From positions 1-38,267 of the forward strand of contig SYHD01000355.1 of assembly GCA_005799265.1 (NCBI GenBank): DNA of 38,267 bases, in the 5' to 3' direction. Below the pieces are notes generated by a model. It saw only the letters and a program-made list of their open reading frames with translations. It was not told the DNA's origin and ran no database searches. The stretch is from Planctomycetia bacterium (GTDB taxonomy: Bacteria > Planctomycetota > Planctomycetia > Gemmatales > Gemmataceae). Below, in pieces: positions 23,895-32,029 of the stretch; the first letter of the stretch is position 1, and the number at the start of each line of letters is the position of its first letter. Both the position numbers and the translations under genes were made by a program.

Positions 23895-24734
23895 TCACAG
23901 ACCACGTTTGAAGTATCCCATGGCCAGCGCATCGCGACTCGTGCGCGCTTCGAGTTCGCGCATCCCCTCTGCCGCCATCGGTTGAAACGCGCGGGCGATG
24001 TCCGCGTTCTCGTCCACTTCCGCCGGCGTCTCACAGCCGACGATCGCGAGGCTCACCCCCGGAATCGACCACACATATCCCAGCGCCTCACTCATTGCCA
24101 GCCGCGCGAGGACGCGGCGCTGGGCGCAAACCTTCATCGCGATGACGCCCATGTTCTGCTTGACGGCTTCCGCGACCACGGTCGAGACAAACGGCAGGCG
24201 ATGCACGTCGGCGGCGTTGAGCGCGACCAGCACCGTGTCGAACGCGAAACGGCGCATTGCTTCGAGAAGTATGGCTGGATCGTGATGCCCAGTGATGCCC
24301 AGGTGTTTGACGCGACCTTCCGCCTTCGCTTGCACCAAGGCTTCGAGAACGCCGCTTTTGCCGAAGATGTGGTCGAGATCATCGAGGCTGCGCAAGTCGT
24401 GCAGTTGCCAAAGGTCGAGATGATCGGTGCGGGCGCGGCGCAGGGTGTCATCAAGGAGGCGCAGGGAGCCATCGCGGGTGCGGTCGTGCGTTTTCGACGC
24501 CAGGAAGACTTGCTGACGGCGTTCGCCGAGAGTCGCGCCGAAGTAATCGAGGCAGCCGGAGTAGGCCGGGGCCGAATCGCAATAGGTGACACCTTGATCG
24601 AGCGCCCGACTGATGACGCGCGCCGCCTCGCGTTCGCGGCCCCAGGTGCGCAGGACGCCTTCGCCGCCGAGGCCGAACAGCGTGACGGGTCGACCGGTCT
24701 TGCCGAGCGGGCGCGCAGGGATCGTTAACGCCAT
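23895..24734 (-). CDS. Aldo/keto reductase
   Basis: 279 residues, an NADPH-type aldo/keto reductase barrel. The catalytic tetrad is complete: Asp53 and Tyr58 (CDSAPAYSG), Lys81 (ASKTHD) and His112 (LWQLHDL). Other family marks are RPLGKTGRPVTLFGLGGEG at the start and GRVKHLGITGHHDP near 139. The protein is shorter than many AKRs (about 310-330), and the end after SIPGVSLAIVGCETPAEVDENADIAR is brief. The substrate cannot be told. GGAGG lies 6 nt before ATG 24734. The upstream small gene at 24806 is on the same strand, 71 bp away. Confidence 0.93.
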   Translation of the reverse strand: MALTIPARPLGKTGRPVTLFGLGGEGVLRTWGREREAARVISRALDQGVTYCDSAPAYSGCLDYFGATLGERRQQVFLASKTHDRTRDGSLRLLDDTLRRARTDHLDLWQLHDLRSLDDLDHIFGKSGVLEALVQAKAEGRVKHLGITGHHDPAILLEAMRRFAFDTVLVALNAADVHRLPFVSTVVAEAVKQNMGVIAMKVCAQRRVLARLAMSEALGYVWSIPGVSLAIVGCETPAEVDENADIARAFQPMAAEGMRELEARTSRDALAMGYFKRGL

Positions 24735-24759
24735 TTGCTTCCTCCAATCCGATTTTCGG

Positions 24760-24774
24760 TTTAGCGTTCCCGCG
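24760..24774. repeat. Half copy of the TTTAGCG palindrome
   Basis: TTTAGCGTTCCCGCG matches the left arm of the family. The right arm has decayed (CGCCGCTAGCGG at 24791-24802). It lies between the aldo/keto reductase start and the end of the next minus-strand gene. Confidence 0.5.
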
Positions 24775-24805
24775 ACGCCATATGGGCGCTACGCCGCTAG
24801 CGGTA

Positions 24806-25243
24806 TTATTTTCCGAAGTCCTTCAAGGGATCGCGTAATTTCGCCGCCAGCGCCGACTGGGAAACCGGCGCCGGCCTCTTCACGGGGTTGACCGGGGGCT
24901 GTTCTTCGTTTACCGTAGCGTCTTCCGCGACGAGTTCCGGCGCGGCGTTCGGCGGATCGGTGACCGCGCGAGGCGCCCCGTTGCCGAATAGCGTCTCGAC
25001 TTCCGTGTCTTTGAGATCATGCTGGATCGCCACGAAGGTGAGCTGCTCATAGGGAACGATCACGACACGGCCGGAGTCTTGGGTACCTGCCAGTCGGCCG
25101 CGGATAATCATGAAATCCGGTTCCAGCTTGACGATCTTCTGCAGGACGATCTCGGCGCCGGTCGTGATGCCCAACGCCAGCGTGTTGTGCAAATGGCCGG
25201 GGATGCGACGAAATAGGGCGATCCAGGCTTCGTTGGCGTTCAT
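24806..25243 (-). CDS. Small conserved protein of unknown function
   Basis: About 145 residues. The first 85 look like a compact beta-barrel: LFRRIPGHLHNTLALGITTG, EIVLQKIVKLEPDFMIIRGR, GRVVIVPYEQLTFVAIQ. The pattern of a gapped strand, then IRGR, then IPYEQL is seen in small planctomycete proteins. A loose resemblance to PilZ or LSm-like barrels is my inference and not a match. The C-terminal 60 residues are Pro/Ala/Glu-rich and probably disordered. There is no signal peptide, so it is cytoplasmic. The start is unclear: ATG 25243 fits the fold, GTG 25255 adds four residues, and neither has a strong ribosome site. Confidence 0.65.
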   Translation of the reverse strand: MNANEAWIALFRRIPGHLHNTLALGITTGAEIVLQKIVKLEPDFMIIRGRLAGTQDSGRVVIVPYEQLTFVAIQHDLKDTEVETLFGNGAPRAVTDPPNAAPELVAEDATVNEEQPPVNPVKRPAPVSQSALAAKLRDPLKDFGK

Positions 25244-25325
25244 GGGTCGATCCACGGAGCGATGAGGGTGACCTGGTTAGTGTAGGTGAAACACGGCGTC
25301 GGGAACAAGAGCGAGCGGTGCAGGA

Positions 25326-26807
25326 ATGAACGACCTATGGCCTGGACTCTGTGCGGCGGCGGCGCTGATCGCGCTCTTGGCGCTTGTCATTCGCTGGCAG
25401 GTACACGCGTTTCTGGCGCTGTTCGTCGTCAGCCTCGGCCTGGGGCTGGCGGCCGGGTTGGCGCCGGCGCAGGTCCTTGATTCGATTCACAAGGGCATCG
25501 CGGATATCTTGCGCGAGGTCCTGCTCCTGCTCGCCTTCGGGGCCATCCTGGGCCGGCTGCTCGAAGTCTCGGGGGCCGCCGAGTTGATAGCCCGCCGATT
25601 GATCCACGCCCTGGGCGAGAAGAATACGTCGTTCGCGGTCTTGATCGCGGCGTTCATCGTCGGCATTCCGATCCTCTTCAACGTCGGGTTTCTCGTCCTG
25701 ATCCCGATCGTGTGGCGGCTGCAGCGTGAGACGAAACGGAGCTTGCTGTTCTTTCTGCTGCCCCTTGCGTTCAGTCTGGGGATCACGCATTCGCTTGTGC
25801 CGCCGCATCCGGGCATCGTCGGGGCGGTCAACGCGCTGGCAGGGCGGGCGGCCGATCGCGTCATGGTCGAGACGATCATCTTCGGCATCGCGCTCAGCTT
25901 TCCCTTGGCGCTCGTCGGCTGGTTCGGGCCGGGGCGATTCTGGGCACAACGGCAGTTCGTCACGGCGCCGGAAAACATGTCGGCAGACACCACGAAGCCG
26001 GACGCGCAAGGGCAATTCACAACCGCTGAGCACCTCGCGAAACCGGCCCCGCGCGGCGCGCAATCGTTCGCGCTGGCCTTGACGATCATCCTCGCGCCGC
26101 TTGTCTTGAGTGTCGCCGGCTTTGGGGCGAAGTTGTTGCAAGACCTGCATCTCTTGCCCGAACGCATGACCTGGACACTTTTCGATGCGAACGACCTGCC
26201 CGCATTTTTGCGCTGGCTGAATCACAGTGCCCTCGATTGGCTGCAATTCTTCGGCAAGCCGACGGTAGCGTTATTCGTGCCGATGGCCTTGGCGCTGTGG
26301 AGCTATGGGCTGCGCCAGGGCCAGTCACACAAGCAATTGGCCAAGCTCATTGGCGACGCGCTGATCGAGGTCGGCGGGATGGTCTTTCTCTTCGGGGCAG
26401 CGGGCGGGTTCAAGGAGGTGATCCAGGCGACCGGCGTGGGCGATTACCTCGCGCGGCAGATGTTGCTGTTGCCGCTCTCGCCGGTTGCCGTCGCGTTCTG
26501 CATCGCTGCTTTAGTACGGATCGCGCTCGGCTCGGCGACTGCGGCCATCCTGACGGCGTCGGCGCTGCTGGCGGGGCTCGCGGCGTCGATGCCCGGACGC
26601 GAAACGCTGCTCGTACTCTCCGTGGCGTGCGGCGTCACCGTCGGCACGCAGCCGGCCGACAGCGGCTTCTGGATGATCAAGGAGTACGGCAACCTTTCGA
26701 CGACCGACGTGATGTTGCGCATCAATGGCTGCCGGCTATCCATGGCGTTAACCGGGCTGGCGATCTTGTTGTTGTCCGAATGGCTATTGCGAGTTTTCCT
26801 TGCCTAG
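25326..26807 (+). CDS. GntP-family gluconate/organic acid permease
   Basis: 493 residues with about 12 membrane segments spread over the whole length. It matches the GntP family of gluconate:H+ symporters: an N-terminal pair of helices, FGAILGRLLEVSGAAELIARRL near 77, FIVGIPILFNVGFLVLIPIV near 115, LGITHSLVPPHPGIVGAVNA near 151, and C-terminal FLFGAAGGFKEVIQATGVGDY and ALVRIALGSATAAILTAS. The family also moves other sugar acids, so the substrate is not fixed. A hydrophilic loop is present near 215-240. AGGA precedes ATG 25326. No gluconate kinase or dehydratase lies nearby, and a broken NtrC-type gene follows directly. Confidence 0.92.
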   Translation: MNDLWPGLCAAAALIALLALVIRWQVHAFLALFVVSLGLGLAAGLAPAQVLDSIHKGIADILREVLLLLAFGAILGRLLEVSGAAELIARRLIHALGEKNTSFAVLIAAFIVGIPILFNVGFLVLIPIVWRLQRETKRSLLFFLLPLAFSLGITHSLVPPHPGIVGAVNALAGRAADRVMVETIIFGIALSFPLALVGWFGPGRFWAQRQFVTAPENMSADTTKPDAQGQFTTAEHLAKPAPRGAQSFALALTIILAPLVLSVAGFGAKLLQDLHLLPERMTWTLFDANDLPAFLRWLNHSALDWLQFFGKPTVALFVPMALALWSYGLRQGQSHKQLAKLIGDALIEVGGMVFLFGAAGGFKEVIQATGVGDYLARQMLLLPLSPVAVAFCIAALVRIALGSATAAILTASALLAGLAASMPGRETLLVLSVACGVTVGTQPADSGFWMIKEYGNLSTTDVMLRINGCRLSMALTGLAILLLSEWLLRVFLA

Positions 26808-26844
26808 CCCGCCGAAAAAACGATGCCAAGTACGAAGAGCAAAA

Positions 26845-27187
26845 GCCATCGTCGCACTTGAAGCGGTCGCGTGGCCAGGGAATCTGCGGCAGACGGAGAA
26901 TGTCATGCAGCAGGCGGTGCTGATGGCGAACGGCCCGGAGTTGCTATTGCACCAGTTGCCGGACTCCGTTCAAAAAGCGATGCTGGCGCCGATCGAGGAG
27001 ACGCCCATCTTGGGCGACTCACTGCACGAGCAGCGCGATCTGGCGGAGCGCGGCGTGATCCATCGGGCCTTGAAAAACAGCGGCTTCAATCGCACCCGCG
27101 CCGCCGACGCCCTGGGCATCAGCCGCGTCACGCTCAACAAGCAAGATGCGCAATTACGGGCTGCTGAAGGAAACGGTGCGGGCCTAA
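26845..27187 (+). pseudogene. Remnant of an NtrC-type sigma-54 activator with a frameshift
   Basis: The C-terminal end of an NtrC-family regulator without its receiver domain and most of its AAA+ domain. VAWPGNLRQTENVMQQAVLM matches the end of the AAA+ domain (WPGN.R.L.N). AERGVIHRALKNSGFNRTRA, then ADALGISRVTLNK is the Fis-type helix-turn-helix. After NK the frame breaks at an extra C near 27142. Dropping it gives KMRNYGLLKETVRA and a stop at 27185-27187, the normal end of this family. The upstream Walker motifs are absent between GntP and this piece. It may have been the local regulator of the GntP gene, but this is inference. Confidence 0.85.
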
Positions 27188-27351
27188 CGTATTAAGCGTT
27201 CTCGCGCGGCTGCGCCAACGAAGCGTTTTTTCCCATCGTAACATGCCGATCGCCAATCACTTGCATCCCCGCGCGCGTCCAATTGTCTCATTGCCTTCAC
27301 AAGTGTGGTAGAGATAGATAGGAGATCATTTCAAAGCGGGAGAAATCTCCC

Positions 27352-28452
27352 ATGCGCCTATCGCTGTCTGCAATTGGTATTGTGTCAACCATGCCGAATA
27401 TGCCGCCGTCCGTGTCGTCTTTGGCCCTAATCATCCTGTGCACCATCGGCACGATTGCGCATGCGGGTGGAACCGCGCGGCCGCCTGTCGCGCCGCAACC
27501 GGCTGGACCGTATGAAGCGATCGATCGCCATGCGCTCGCGGCGCCGAAGGACACCGAGGAATCGCTGGACAAATTGGCGGCATATCTGGCACAACCAGCC
27601 AAAACCGAGCGTGACAAGGCCCGCGCGATTTTCCGCTGGATGAGCGAACGCATCCGCTTCAATGCCGACGCCCATTTCACCGGTCATCCCGGCGAATTGC
27701 AGCCGGACGCCGTGCTGCGGGATCGAGAGGCGACCGCGTTCGGCTACGCGAACCTGTACGAGGCCTTGGCTCGGCGGGCGGGACTCGAAGTGGTGACTCT
27801 GCACGGCCACGCCAAGATGAAGCATCACACCGAGGAAGGTCGGCTAACGAAGGTGAAGCATGCCTGGAATGCGGTTCGCGTGGACGGCTACTGGTTCTTC
27901 GTGGACACGACCTGGGGCGCCGGTTACATCAAGGGCCAACGCTGGCACCGCATGTGCCGGGACCAGTATTTCCTCGCCGCGCCGCATCAGATGATACTGA
28001 CCCATATACCTTTGGACCCACGCTGGCAGCTGCTGAGCGTGCCGATCACTCCGGCCCAATTCGACGCCGCGCCGTTGACGAACGCCAAGTTCCTACACAT
28101 GGGGGTCCGCTCCGATTTACAGGCGCAGAGGATCAAGACGCCGGAGTATCGGCGGTCGGTCGGCTCGGCGACTACGCAGTTTTTCCTGCAGACGGGCAAG
28201 GTCAAAGTTATCATGGCGCCGACGCCGGGCGCATCCCTTACGTGCCGCGGCGAGCATTTCTTCGTCATCGAGGCGGCCGATGTTGCCCAAATGGCGCTAT
28301 GGAACAACGGTTCGTGGTTCCTGCTGCACAAGAACGGCACGCGTTTTGAAGGCGGCATCCGTCCTGAGCCTGGCGAGTTGCGATTGTGTTTGCAGCGACC
28401 GCTCGATTCGGAATTTCAGGCGGTGTTGACGTACAAGGTCGTCGAGAAGTGA
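27352..28452 (+). CDS. Secreted transglutaminase-like protein lacking the catalytic Cys
   Basis: 366 residues with a signal peptide (hydrophobic run at about 22-37 ending IAHA). A transglutaminase-like domain of the kyphoscoliosis-peptidase kind follows: ARAIFRWMSERIRFN near 90, REATAFGYANLYEALARRAG at 125-144, the catalytic His170 (KHAWNAV) and Asp185 (FVDTTWG). The family has Cys in CxGYA, but here the codon is GCG, giving Ala129, so the protein is probably not an active protease or transglutaminase. The C-terminal half (about 215-366) is beta-rich. The site GGGAG sits in a short hairpin with CTCCC directly before ATG 27352. Function unknown; binding of peptides or cell wall is possible. 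Confidence 0.85.
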   Translation: MRLSLSAIGIVSTMPNMPPSVSSLALIILCTIGTIAHAGGTARPPVAPQPAGPYEAIDRHALAAPKDTEESLDKLAAYLAQPAKTERDKARAIFRWMSERIRFNADAHFTGHPGELQPDAVLRDREATAFGYANLYEALARRAGLEVVTLHGHAKMKHHTEEGRLTKVKHAWNAVRVDGYWFFVDTTWGAGYIKGQRWHRMCRDQYFLAAPHQMILTHIPLDPRWQLLSVPITPAQFDAAPLTNAKFLHMGVRSDLQAQRIKTPEYRRSVGSATTQFFLQTGKVKVIMAPTPGASLTCRGEHFFVIEAADVAQMALWNNGSWFLLHKNGTRFEGGIRPEPGELRLCLQRPLDSEFQAVLTYKVVEK

Positions 28453-28471
28453 TGGTTTCATGCAGAAAATT

Positions 28472-28528
28472 GTTTAGCGCTCGCAGTGCGTTGTCGAGCG
28501 ATTCGCGATCTACACGCGAGCGCTAAAC
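28472..28528. repeat. TTTAGCG palindrome between convergent genes
   Basis: GTTTAGCGCTCGC at 28472-28484 and its exact reverse complement at 28516-28528, with a 31-nt spacer. It lies in the 84-bp gap between converging stops (28452 and 28537), where it could terminate both transcripts. Confidence 0.85.
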
Positions 28529-28536
28529 CAACACAC

Positions 28537-30087
28537 CTATTCTCCATCCAGCCGCAGACACCACCACGCCAGCGCCATCAACCCGCCGCCGAACGCGCAT
28601 AACACGCCGCACGCCGTCCCGACAATCTCCTGATCCGGTCCCGTCGTGGTCAAGAGCTGCCGATACGCGTCGAGCGCCCAGGCGTGCGGCGTGAAGCGGC
28701 TGATGTGCTGCATCTGATCGGTCCACGTATGGCGATCCCCCATCAGACAGCCCGACAGTCCCGCGAGGACAAGCACCAGCAGCGTCCCATAGATCGCGAC
28801 TTGCGACTCGGTGCGCGCCACGGACGCGATCAACATCGCCAGCCCCATCGCCGCGAATGATGTGGACGCCACCACGGCAACCAGCCACCACGGTTCCGGG
28901 CCCCAGTTCATGTCGAAGAGCAGCTTCCCCGCGCCGAGCAAGAAGTAGCCCTGGCAGAGCGAGATGAACAGGCACGGCAGCATTTTGCCGAGCAGGATCT
29001 GCCCCTTCGTCAACGGCGCGACGACCAGCCGTTTCAGCGTCCCCTGCCGGCGCTCGCTGACGAACAGCCAGCCGGCCGTCAGCACCAGGAAGAAGGCGAA
29101 CATCACCAGATACGACGGCACGAGCAGTTGATAGCGCGAGCCGCCGCGTTTGAGCCAGCCGCTGCCGTCCTCGGCATACGCGGTGTTCATCGTCGATTTG
29201 TCGGTCGTGATCTCGTGCTCTTTGGTCAAGGCGGCCCACGTCTTCGCCGTGAGATTGTAGCGCGGGAAGAGATTCTGCACGGAGTTTTGCAAGCCGGCGC
29301 TGAGCTGTTTCTTCTGCTGGGCAGATACGAACGGGCTGGTCAGAAACATCTTCACCGCTCCCGGTAGCTGCTCTTCGCGCGCCAGGAGCGTGAGGAACGT
29401 CGGATCGCCGATCTTCTCGAACGCCCGCCCGATCATCCACGGCAGGATAACGCGCAGGTGGCTGCCTTGCGCGACCTGATCGATGATGGCGGCGGCCGTC
29501 TGCTGCGTCTCATCTTTCAAGACCGTCACGCCAAGCGATTCGAGCCGCACGCCGTCGCGGTGGAAAGGATTGATGCCGTCGTGATAATAAAGCGGCAGCA
29601 GGTCTTGTGATTCGTCGAACAGGCCGCGCAGGGCCAGAGCAATCGGATCGCCGGGCTGCGGATAAGCGCACAGGATGTTGAAGTGATCGCTCCAACCGGA
29701 CGCCAGGAATGAGCAGCGTTCGACTCGCTTGCTGAATTTATTGCCGATGACGAGCACCGCCGCCCGTTTGCTGGTGCGCACGAGATGCTCAGCTTCCGCA
29801 CGATTCTCGAGGAATTCGACGCGAATGTCCGCCGACTCGTTGAGATCGCGCAAAAGCAGCTTCGACCACGTCTCCTCCGGCAGCCAGCTCTTGTGTTTGC
29901 CGATGCCTTGGTCCTCATTGACCACGGAGACGCGCAGCCCCTCGGCCGGCTTCTTGCCGAAGTTTTCGCCGAGGGAGATGCCAAGCACGAGAATGAAGAT
30001 GACGGGCATCGCAAGTAGGATGATGAGGGCCCGCGCATCGCGCAGGAGCAGGCGTAGGTCTTTTTTCGCAAGCGTCCAGACGACCAT
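28537..30087 (-). CDS. ABC-2 type transporter permease
   Basis: About 516 residues. Layout of an ABC-2 permease with a large extracytoplasmic loop: one helix near 20-40 (ARALIILLAMPVIFILVLGI), about 290 soluble residues, then five or so helices from about 320 to the end (LVPSYLVMFAFFLVLTAGWL, then LVAVVASTSFAAMGLAMLIA and others). The conserved segment SERRQGTLKRLVVAPLTKGQ and the C-terminal SRFTPHAWALDAY are diagnostic. It probably exports a drug, lipid or ion. No ATPase gene adjoins it in this window, so the partner must be encoded elsewhere. The start is ATG 30087, with GGAG 6 nt upstream; the TTG-initiated extension to 30105 is unlikely. Confidence 0.9.
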   Translation of the reverse strand: MVVWTLAKKDLRLLLRDARALIILLAMPVIFILVLGISLGENFGKKPAEGLRVSVVNEDQGIGKHKSWLPEETWSKLLLRDLNESADIRVEFLENRAEAEHLVRTSKRAAVLVIGNKFSKRVERCSFLASGWSDHFNILCAYPQPGDPIALALRGLFDESQDLLPLYYHDGINPFHRDGVRLESLGVTVLKDETQQTAAAIIDQVAQGSHLRVILPWMIGRAFEKIGDPTFLTLLAREEQLPGAVKMFLTSPFVSAQQKKQLSAGLQNSVQNLFPRYNLTAKTWAALTKEHEITTDKSTMNTAYAEDGSGWLKRGGSRYQLLVPSYLVMFAFFLVLTAGWLFVSERRQGTLKRLVVAPLTKGQILLGKMLPCLFISLCQGYFLLGAGKLLFDMNWGPEPWWLVAVVASTSFAAMGLAMLIASVARTESQVAIYGTLLVLVLAGLSGCLMGDRHTWTDQMQHISRFTPHAWALDAYRQLLTTTGPDQEIVGTACGVLCAFGGGLMALAWWCLRLDGE

Positions 30088-30163
30088 GAGAGTCTCCGTG
30101 GGCAAGCAGCCTCACTTGCCTACTATCATAGGCACACGAGGTCGTTCGCCCTACGGAGGGCGT

Positions 30164-31378
30164 CTACTTCAACTTGACGTTGAGATCCACGCGCTTGCCG
30201 TTGCGTAAGACATTGAGCGTCGCCGCTTCGCCCACCAGATAGTTCTGCCGCACGTGGCCGAGGAATTGCTCCATCGACATTTCCAACGCCTTGTTATCGA
30301 TGCCCAGGATGACATCGTTCTCCAGCACGCCCATCGCCTTGGCGGCGGAATGAACCGGCGGCTCCTGGCGGAAGGCCAGACGCTTTTCATCCAGGCCGAG
30401 CGCCTTCTTCTCCTTGAGCGTCAGGTCGCTGCCGTAGACGGTGAGCGCCGGCAACAGATCGAGCAGCGAAGGCCTCCAGGTGACGTTGGTGCGCCGCCAG
30501 CCATCGTTGACGGGGAGCATTCCGTTCAGCGTCTTGCCGTCACGCTGCCAGGCGATCGGAATCGTGCCTTTCGCGGGCGCCTTGTGCAGCGCGTGCTGGG
30601 CGTCAGCGAAGGAATTCACAGCAGCGCCGTTGAGCGTTTGCAGTACGTCCCCCATCTTGAGTCCAGCTTTGGCCGCGAGCGACCCTGGCTTCACGTCGTT
30701 GACGAGATTGCCGCGGATGCGATCCAGCGTGAGGCCCACGTTTTCCGGCAACGGGTAGGTGTAGATGCTATCGCGATTCCACGTCCCGGTATTGATGGCT
30801 TCCTGACGCAAGATCTCCTTGACCTGATGGCAATGAATGCAGCCGCGATACGATTTGGCGGCCGGAACCTGGTTGATGTACAGCGGCTTCTCCGACGGCG
30901 TCTCGGGCTTGGCGTTCGGCGCCTTGCGATGCTCGGTGAGCGCCTGCTGCATGGCGAAACGCAAACCTTCGAGCGAGTTGCGCGTGTCGGCCCCCTTGGC
31001 GTCGCGGCCGCCGAATCGGCCGTAGACCTTGTCGTTGGCGTTCATCAGAAACGCGGCCCAGGTCAGGTCAAAGTCGAACTCGAAAACGTTGAGGTCCACG
31101 TTTTCAACGCGCAAAAGACGGACGCGGACGAAGTCGTCGGCGACGTCGTCGAATTTCTCCAGACCGACAACCTGCCGGTCAAACGCATGGCAATCGCCTC
31201 AGGGATCACAGCGAAAGACGACCATCATCGGCTTGCCGGTCTTCTGTGCTTGGGCGCGGGCGGCGTCCAGATTGTTGAGCCAGCCCTTCTGCGGCGCGAG
31301 TTTGGTCGCGGGGGTCTGCGCGAGGGCCGCGCTTGAGAACGTCAAGACGAGGCTCAACGCCAGTACGTGAGATTGCAT
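30164..31378 (-). CDS. Trx/PDZ domain selenoprotein (in-frame TGA read as Sec)
   Basis: 404 residues if the TGA at 31199-31201 is read as selenocysteine (U60). Both sides stay in one frame with no other stop. A signal peptide (MQSHVLALSLVLTFSSAALA) precedes a thioredoxin-like segment, GKPMMVVFRCDP-U-GDCHAFD, where U60 lies in a CxxUxxC motif (C57, U60, C63). A c-type heme-like CIHCH (C180, C183, H184) and two PDZ-like domains follow, near 210-275 and 345-404. This architecture matches a family NCBI calls Trx7/PDZ domain-containing (seleno)protein, known from planctomycetes. A SECIS-like hairpin is at 31162-31180. ATG 31378 has GGAG 8 nt upstream. It probably does thiol redox chemistry outside the cytoplasm. 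Standard annotation would split it into two ORFs. Confidence 0.85.
31162..31180 (-). promoter_or_regulatory. SECIS-like hairpin after the in-frame TGA
   Basis: On the mRNA strand, GACCGGC pairs with GTCGGTC (7 bp, one G-U) around loop AGGTT. The loop resembles AGGUCU of E. coli fdhF. Its first G lies 26 nt after the TGA, within the 16-37 nt range of bacterial SECIS elements. Confidence 0.7.
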
Positions 31379-31457
31379 GCGATCACTCCAGATCCACGGA
31401 TGAAAAACTTGTCGGCGGGAGGTATTCATTGACAATTGTAAATGCCATCCTGCGCGA

Positions 31458-31871
31458 TTACTGCTTGTCTATTTCCTTCTTGGCCGGCGCCTTGAGCACT
31501 TTGACGCCCAGCGCGCGCAGCCTTTCCTCGAATAGCCATTCGACTTCGATGCGGCTGCCGACCTTCAACTCGCTGAAGATCTTGAGCATGTTCTTGTCGG
31601 GTCCGCCGCCCTTCGCGGGGGCGCCGCCGACCCACTGCGGGACGTAGCGCCGTCCCTTTTCTTCGCCGTCGGCTTTCACTTCGATGAAGTTAGGGCCTTT
31701 TTCCGTGAGGATGCCGATCGCTTTGCCCTTCTTGCCTTCGAGCGGATTCTTTTCCTTCTTGTCCTTTTCCTGAGCCTGAACTGCCGGGCCGCGCGGGTCG
31801 ATCAGCCCCCAGGTCAGGCCGAGCAGGACTGCGCCCGCCATGATGTACAAGATTCGTTGCTTTGCAAACAT
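31458..31871 (-). CDS. Small secreted protein of unknown function
   Basis: 137 residues. MFAKQRILYIMAGAVLLGLTWG is a signal peptide or signal anchor, with a possible cut after VQA near residue 33. A Lys/Glu-rich segment (QEKDKKEKNPLEGKKGKA) is followed by a compact domain with IGILTEKGPNFIEVKADGEE, RRYVPQWVGGAPAKGGGPDK and LKVGSRIEVEWLFEERLRAL. I recognise no named family. The pattern suggests a small beta-barrel, perhaps OB-like (inference). The ORF could run further upstream in frame, but ATG 31871 is the first start giving a signal sequence, with GGGGG 6 nt before it. It lies 79 bp upstream of the selenoprotein gene on the same strand and may share a transcript with it. Confidence 0.75.
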   Translation of the reverse strand: MFAKQRILYIMAGAVLLGLTWGLIDPRGPAVQAQEKDKKEKNPLEGKKGKAIGILTEKGPNFIEVKADGEEKGRRYVPQWVGGAPAKGGGPDKNMLKIFSELKVGSRIEVEWLFEERLRALGVKVLKAPAKKEIDKQ

Positions 31872-31950
31872 GAGTACCCCCGAGGGATGGTGAATGTCAG
31901 CGACCTTGATGATGATAATCCGACGATGCGAGGTAAGCAACTGGCTTTCC

Positions 31951-31984
31951 AAAAAAGCAAAATCCCACGGGATACCGTGGGATT
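31951..31984 (-). terminator. Intrinsic terminator of the gene at 32030
   Basis: AATCCCACGG at 31961-31970 pairs exactly with CCGTGGGATT at 31975-31984, 4-nt loop. On the minus strand the stem is followed by TTGCTTTTTT. It lies 46 nt after the stop at 32030, so it fits a Rho-independent terminator and separates the two transcripts. Confidence 0.88.
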
Positions 31985-32029
31985 CAGCGTGAGATCGTTG
32001 GCTGCCGCAAACGAGTGGTTTGACGTTCG

